NCBI GenBank assembly: GCA_001577185.1
Contig: LSCM01000023.1
Location: forward strand, 1-11,262
Length of the DNA stretch: 11,262 nt
Source: Cloacimonetes bacterium TCS62
GTDB taxonomy: Bacteria; Cloacimonadota; Cloacimonadia; Cloacimonadales; TCS61
Direction of reading: 5' to 3'
Shown: piece by piece, positions 7,700 through 11,262 of the stretch
How positions within the stretch are numbered: the stretch's first letter is position 1
How the letters are laid out: each line of letters starts with the position of its first letter
Position numbers and translations under genes: made by a program
The notes under the pieces: model-generated
What the model was told of the DNA's origin: nothing
The model's database searches: none
The model's input: the letters and a program-made list of their open reading frames with translations, nothing else

Positions 7700-8027
7700 A
7701 AACTATTCAATTTTTAATAATTAGTTAGTTATTCTGTAAGATTACGGATTATATACAACAAAAAAACACAGTACTCCAAAAAAGCCTAATCCAGGATAGA
7801 ATCTACGTCGCAGAAGATAAGGAATTTTTAAAATATGAACAACTTCAAAAAAAAAGAGTCTCTATAAATAGTGGTTTGAAAAAAATATTAGCATTATGAT
7901 AAATGAATTGGAATTAAAGAAATTTAGGCACTTAATTAATCAATAATAATACTAAAAACATATCTTGACAATAGACTTCTTTTTATAATTTGTTAATCGT
8001 TTATTAGAATGAGAGAATGGAGGATTT
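7700..8027 (+). other. 328-nt AT-rich non-coding leader between recG and mreB
   Basis: No gene could be supported here on either strand. It contains A-runs (for example around 7847-7855), two tiny frames of about 10 and 16 codons without ribosome sites (the second at 7896-7946), no strong hairpin and no T-tract terminator after recG. Its 3' end carries promoter-like hexamers (7965-7989) and a good mreB ribosome site (GGAGG, 8019-8023). It is therefore best read as the regulatory leader of the mre operon. Confidence 0.6.
7965..7989 (+). promoter_or_regulatory. candidate mre operon promoter (consensus hexamers, short spacer)
   Basis: TTGACA (7965-7970) and TATAAT (7984-7989) are both perfect sigma-70 hexamers upstream of mreB. 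Only 13 nt separate them, against a usual 16-18. Neither hexamer has a better partner at standard spacing. The downstream TATAATTTG also resembles the Bacteroidetes -7 element TAnnTTTG with one extra base. The position, about 38 nt before the mreB ATG, is sensible for the operon promoter. Confidence 0.4.
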
Positions 8028-9065
8028 ATGTTTTGGAATAATATTTCCGGAATGTTTTCAAATGATATTGCTATTGATTTAGGTACAGCTAATACACTTG
8101 TATATAGAAAAGGATATGGTACAGTGATTGATGAACCTTCGGTTGTTGCAATTTCCAACGATGGTAATAAGATCATAGCAATCGGAGAAGAAGCAAAAGA
8201 TATGCTAGGTAAAAATCCAACTGAAGTGAGAATAATTAAACCATTGAAAGATGGTGTAATTGCCGATTTTCAAGTTACCGAATTGATGTTAAGAAATTTA
8301 ATTTTACGAGCTCAAAAGAAACGTCTTCTTATTAAACCGAGAGTTCTTGTCTGTGTACCCTCTGGAATTACAGAAGTAGAAAAGAGAGCAGTGAGAGATA
8401 GTGCACTACACGCAGGAGCCAGGGAAGTACATTTGATTTCAGAACCCGTAGCAGCAGCTATTGGAGCAGATCTTCCAATTCACAAACCGCAAGGAAATCT
8501 CATCATGGATATCGGTGGTGGAACTACTGAAATAGCTATAATTTCTCTTTCACATATCGTTGTTCATAGTTCTATAAGAATTGGTGGAGACAAAATGGAC
8601 GAAGCTATTGTAGATAATCTTAGAAAGAAAAATAATATTCAAGTTGGTATCCAGACGGCTGAACGGATCAAGATGAAAATTGGTTCAGCGCATGCTTTGG
8701 AAAAAGAATTAACAATGGAAGTTAGAGGTAGAGATATTATCAATGGTTACCCAATTACTATTGAAGTTAATTCTACCGAGATCAGAAATGCATTATCCGA
8801 AGAGATAGAATCTATGATAGATGCTGTAAAAAGATTATTTGAAAAAACTGCTCCAGAACTTGCAGCAGATATCGCGGAACGCGGATTAATATTGACCGGT
8901 GGTGGAGCCAATTTGAAAGGATTAGATAAAAAAATTCAAGATACTGTCGATTTACCTGTGCACATATCACCTGAATCTTTAGTCTGTGTTCTGAAAGGAT
9001 GTGGTCAGGTTCTAGATAATATCGACGAATATCATGAAGTATTAATAAAGAAAATTGAAGATTAA
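8028..9065 (+). CDS. mreB: rod shape-determining protein MreB (actin homologue)
   Basis: MreB forms membrane-bound, ATP-dependent filaments that orient lateral cell-wall synthesis. The 345-residue length is typical. The start MFWNNISGMFSNDIAIDLGTAN matches the usual MreB N-terminus, with a short hydrophobic segment before phosphate-1 motif DLGTANT (17-23). VCVPSGITEVEKRAV, HLISEPVAAAIGA, phosphate-2 DIGGGTTE (161-168) and the adenosine motif LTGGGANLKGLD are intact. The C-terminal SPESLVCVLKGCGQVL is also family-like. The ATG at 8028 has a strong ribosome site, GGAGG at 8019-8023. It is the first gene of the apparent operon mreB-mreC-ligase-mreD-mrdA. mreC starts 5 nt after its stop, and a promoter-like sequence lies just upstream. 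Confidence 0.97.
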   Translation: MFWNNISGMFSNDIAIDLGTANTLVYRKGYGTVIDEPSVVAISNDGNKIIAIGEEAKDMLGKNPTEVRIIKPLKDGVIADFQVTELMLRNLILRAQKKRLLIKPRVLVCVPSGITEVEKRAVRDSALHAGAREVHLISEPVAAAIGADLPIHKPQGNLIMDIGGGTTEIAIISLSHIVVHSSIRIGGDKMDEAIVDNLRKKNNIQVGIQTAERIKMKIGSAHALEKELTMEVRGRDIINGYPITIEVNSTEIRNALSEEIESMIDAVKRLFEKTAPELAADIAERGLILTGGGANLKGLDKKIQDTVDLPVHISPESLVCVLKGCGQVLDNIDEYHEVLIKKIED

Positions 9066-9070
9066 AAAAA

Positions 9071-9853
9071 GTGAGAAAAAAGCTTCCATTTTTAGTTTAT
9101 TTCATCTTAGCCTTATTATTATTTCTTGGAACAAATGAACAACGTATTAAAAAAGCTAATTTTATTAGTAAAACTATCTATTCTCCCTTTATAAATTCTA
9201 TAAGAAAAATTGAGAACCTCTTTGAAATCAAAAAACAAAACAGGTTATTATCAGACCAAATTGCGCAAAAAACAATAAAAGTTAGAGAACTTGAGCAAAA
9301 TTTATCAGAGTTATCTGCGATCAATATTAACTTTGACATCAAACCACAAAAATATGAATTAGCTGAGATTATAGGTTATAATGGACGATTCCATGAACGT
9401 AATTTAATTATCGACAAAGGATTATTAGATGGTATTAAAAAAGATTTTCCCGTGATCTATTCGAATGGCATTGTCGGCAAAGTTATCAGTACTTCACAAA
9501 ATTACTCGATTGTTTTACCTTTTAATCATTATAATTTTCATCTGGGAATTATGCTCAAAAGAAACAAATTACAAGGAATCCTAGAATCGAATATCTATGG
9601 GAAAAGCTATATGACTATGGTCAAGTTAGGGGCAGATATTAAATTAGGCGATGTTGTTGTAACTTCAAATATTTCTTCTATCTTTCCCAAAGGATATCCC
9701 GTTGGAACTGTTACCAAATTAATTGAAGAACCTAATAAGTTATTTGTGAAAGCTGAGATCTCAACTTTTGTCGATCCATCAAGCTTAGATCAGATTATTA
9801 TTTTATATTTTGAAAAGGATAGATCATATGAACAAGAACTCAAAAATAATTAA
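9071..9853 (+). CDS. mreC: rod shape-determining protein MreC
   Basis: MreC is a bitopic membrane protein that links MreB/MreD to periplasmic penicillin-binding proteins. Visible are a short basic N-terminus (RKK), one membrane helix (about residues 5-21), a coiled-coil stretch (about 43-82, KKQNRLLSDQIAQKTIKVRE) and the C-terminal beta-barrel domains. GLLDGIKKDFPVI, NGIVGKVISTSQNYSIVL, GDVVVTSNISSIFPKGYPVG and DPSSLDQI are typical MreC signatures. The length of 260 residues is normal. The start is GTG at 9071, five bases after the mreB stop, with no ATG available and only a weak GAAG upstream, so translation is probably coupled to mreB. The 3' end overlaps the next gene by 26 nt. Confidence 0.93.
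   Translation: MRKKLPFLVYFILALLLFLGTNEQRIKKANFISKTIYSPFINSIRKIENLFEIKKQNRLLSDQIAQKTIKVRELEQNLSELSAININFDIKPQKYELAEIIGYNGRFHERNLIIDKGLLDGIKKDFPVIYSNGIVGKVISTSQNYSIVLPFNHYNFHLGIMLKRNKLQGILESNIYGKSYMTMVKLGADIKLGDVVVTSNISSIFPKGYPVGTVTKLIEEPNKLFVKAEISTFVDPSSLDQIIILYFEKDRSYEQELKNN
9815..9819 (+). promoter_or_regulatory. ribosome binding site that sets the F420-ligase-like gene start
   Basis: AAGGA lies inside the mreC 3' end, 8 nt before the ATG at 9828. It favours that ATG over an in-frame TTG at 9810, which has no ribosome site and lies upstream of the AAGGA itself. Confidence 0.65.
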
Positions 9854-10508
9854 AGTCAATGGAAAGAAATATTCCAGAATTCCGGTAAAGACAGATATTC
9901 TAACAGCTCAAGATGATATTTTAAATGTTATCCAAGCTTCGACTAAAGATCTCATTGAAAAAGACGATATTATTTCGATCAGTGAAAGTCCTCTTGCTAT
10001 TACTCAGGGTAGAGCTATTCCTGTAGAAAAGATAAAAATCGGGTTACTAGCTAAGGTTCTTTGGCGTTTTGTATCTAACGTACCATATGGGATTGGTCTT
10101 AGGGCTCCTACGAGCATGCAGTGTGCTATTGATGAAGTAGGAGGATTACGCATTCTTCTTGCTGCAATTATTGGAGGGCTTGGTAAGCTTATTGGTAGAA
10201 AAGGAGATTTTTATCGTATCGCTGGTAAACAAGCTGCTTTGATCGATGCAGCTACAACTTCTCCTGTTCCTCACTATGAAAATTGTGTTCTCAAAGGACC
10301 AAAAAACCCTCAGAGTGTAGCTCAACGAGTAAAAGATACTATGGGCAATGAGTGCGCAGTAATGGATATAAATGATATTGGTGGATGTTGGATGATCGGT
10401 GGTAGTGATAAAATAGATTCTGAATTCATGGAGCGAGTAATGAAAGATAACCCGCAAGGACAAGGTGCTCAATTAACACCTATTTGCTTGATCAGAGAGA
10501 TTAAATGA
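9828..10508 (+). CDS. F420-0:L-glutamate ligase (CofE)-like protein inside the mre operon
   Basis: The 226-residue product resembles the F420_ligase family (PF01996), in a branch common in bacteria not known to make F420. Family-like segments are IPVKTD (18-23), EKDDIISISES..AITQGRAIP (44-65), PYGIGLRAPTSMQCAIDE (86-103), RILLAAIIGGLGKLIGRKGD (108-127), FYRIAGKQAALID (128-140), LKGPKNP (155-161), INDIGGCWMIGGSD (181-194) and DNPQGQ (207-212). CofE adds gamma-linked glutamates to coenzyme F420 using GTP. The D-T-x-G-R-x-W-R segment I associate with true CofE/FbiB was not found, and no other F420 gene is nearby, so the substrate is unknown. The ATG at 9828 is chosen over a TTG at 9810 because of AAGGA at 9815-9819. 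The gene overlaps mreC by 26 nt and mreD by 4 nt (ATGA), so it is translated with the cell-shape genes. A role in envelope metabolism is speculation. Confidence 0.75.
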   Translation: MNKNSKIIKVNGKKYSRIPVKTDILTAQDDILNVIQASTKDLIEKDDIISISESPLAITQGRAIPVEKIKIGLLAKVLWRFVSNVPYGIGLRAPTSMQCAIDEVGGLRILLAAIIGGLGKLIGRKGDFYRIAGKQAALIDAATTSPVPHYENCVLKGPKNPQSVAQRVKDTMGNECAVMDINDIGGCWMIGGSDKIDSEFMERVMKDNPQGQGAQLTPICLIREIK

Positions 10509-10990
10509 AACTACTAAAATTTATATTTTTAGGGATTTTTCTACTATATTTTCAAGTCATTTTGGCATTTCACTTCTCATTATTTAATGTTATTCCAAAC
10601 TTCTTAATTGCATATATTATATTTATTAATTTGGAATTAGAAATAAATAAGTGCCTTCCAATAGCTTTTCTTTTAGGTTTAGGATTGGATCTTCTGAGTC
10701 CGCATTTATTGGGTATTAACGTAATCGCGTTTTTAATAATATCGCTACTAGTAAGTAAAAATTACAAAAGCATTAATAAAAAAAGATTGATTGTCGTTGT
10801 GATCAGTATTTTTATTATAAACGTAATCTATTATGCATTGTTTATACTTTTCCATTATTTTATGAAGCATTTAAATTGGGGGTTTTTTAAAATACTCTTA
10901 TATTCAATAATTTACAATACTGTTATAACTTTTGTAACAATTTATCTGCTAATATTTTTAGATAAGATCCAGTTTTCGGTAGATGTATAG
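10505..10990 (+). CDS. mreD: rod shape-determining protein MreD
   Basis: MreD is an integral membrane protein of the elongasome that partners MreC. The 161-residue product is very hydrophobic, with about five or six membrane helices (approximately 5-23, 31-46, 52-70, 73-86, 93-118 and 131-152). The segment LLGLGLDLLSPHLLGINVIAF matches the MreD signature around the second and third helices (a G-x-x-x-D-x-x-S/P pattern). MreD proteins diverge strongly in sequence, so position between mreC and mrdA carries much of the weight. The ATG at 10505 overlaps the ligase-like stop (ATGA), with a weak GAGAGA upstream. Its 3' end overlaps the PBP2 gene by 8 nt. Confidence 0.88.
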   Translation: MKLLKFIFLGIFLLYFQVILAFHFSLFNVIPNFLIAYIIFINLELEINKCLPIAFLLGLGLDLLSPHLLGINVIAFLIISLLVSKNYKSINKKRLIVVVISIFIINVIYYALFILFHYFMKHLNWGFFKILLYSIIYNTVITFVTIYLLIFLDKIQFSVDV

Positions 10991-11262
10991 ACAAGAACAT
11001 TTAGCGCGCGTTTTACATTACGTATTATTTTTTATATTTGTAGTTATAGTTTTATCTTTGTTCAACTTGCAGATCATTCATTATGACAAATATAACCTCA
11101 CTGCAGAAAATAATTTTCTTCGTATTAAGACTATATATCCAATTCGTGGAGATATTTACGATAGTAATTTTCAACCAATCGTTACAAATAAACCATCTTA
11201 TAATTTATATTTCACACCTGTGAAGATCACAAATAAGGATAAAATAACCCAATTTATAACTG
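10983..11262 (+). CDS. mrdA: penicillin-binding protein 2, N-terminal part (runs off window)
   Basis: The frame is open from ATG 10983 to the window edge (93 codons). The product starts with a short cytoplasmic tail and a membrane anchor (about residues 13-32, YVLFFIFVVIVLSLFNLQII). The class B PBP pedestal signature follows: AENNFLRIKTIYPIRGDIYD (41-60), then PIVTNKPSYNLYF (65-77). In the usual RG-x-IYDRNG motif, the residues after IYD here are SNF. PBP2 is the transpeptidase that cross-links peptidoglycan during elongation; the catalytic domain lies beyond the window. The start overlaps the mreD stop by 8 nt, which implies coupling. mrdA after mreD is the classic order and supports the call; rodA would be expected next. 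Confidence 0.87.
   Translation, partial: MYRQEHLARVLHYVLFFIFVVIVLSLFNLQIIHYDKYNLTAENNFLRIKTIYPIRGDIYDSNFQPIVTNKPSYNLYFTPVKITNKDKITQFIT

Noticed and set aside
7896..7946. 16-codon frame starting ATG ATA AAT in the mreB leader
   Set aside because: It is too short, has no ribosome-binding site, and is what AT-rich non-coding DNA yields by chance.
7952..8176. Open frame of 74 codons on the minus strand overlapping the mreB start
   Set aside because: It covers the mreB ribosome site and N-terminus in antisense, and has no homology signature that I recognise.
9810..9827. TTG start extending the ligase-like protein by six residues
   Set aside because: The ATG at 9828 has AAGGA eight bases upstream, while the TTG has no ribosome site.
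10146..10472. Open frame of 108 codons on the minus strand
   Set aside because: It sits antisense to the conserved ligase-like gene and its predicted protein shows no family features or ribosome site.

Overview
The window is an AT-rich (roughly 30% GC by eye), densely packed bacterial chromosome segment. Every gene lies on the + strand, and many neighbours touch or overlap. A sigma-54 activator, a full rod-shape (mre) operon leading into a penicillin-binding protein 2 gene, and several Fe-S DNA-repair proteins suggest a free-living, probably rod-shaped, Gram-negative-type anaerobe. A low-GC member of the FCB superphylum (for example a Cloacimonadota-like lineage) would fit, but this is a weak guess from gene content and composition. 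There are no rRNAs, tRNAs, insertion sequences, CRISPR arrays or phage genes.

Layout. Positions 1-1058 hold the 3' part of a GAF/AAA+/Fis-type sigma-54-dependent activator that begins before the window. Positions 1086-5464 hold three closely spaced genes: a DinG-type protein (DEDDh exonuclease fused to an Fe-S superfamily 2 helicase), an endonuclease III-related HhH-GPD glycosylase with a Cys4 Fe-S motif, and an SPL-family radical SAM protein whose start lies inside the glycosylase gene. After a 171-nt gap with a possible promoter comes full-length recG (5636-7699). A 328-nt non-coding leader (7700-8027) precedes the cell-shape operon: mreB (8028), mreC (9071, GTG start), an F420-0:glutamate-ligase-like gene (9828), mreD (10505) and the 5' part of mrdA/PBP2 (10983 to the window edge).

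How the genes work together. The first block is a genome-maintenance neighbourhood: exonuclease/helicase, base glycosylase, a radical SAM enzyme of the photoproduct-lyase family, and the fork-remodelling helicase RecG. Three of the four carry recognisable Fe-S ligand sets. The second block encodes the elongasome: MreB filaments, the MreC/MreD membrane partners and the PBP2 transpeptidase. All junctions after mreC overlap, which implies translational coupling.

The most unexpected element is the CofE/F420-ligase-family gene wedged between mreC and mreD, overlapping both. It lacks the signature I associate with genuine F420 ligases and no other F420 gene is in view. It is the best candidate here for an undescribed function, possibly linked to the cell envelope. 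Nothing else looks like a novel multi-gene system, although the coupled glycosylase/radical-SAM pair deserves attention.
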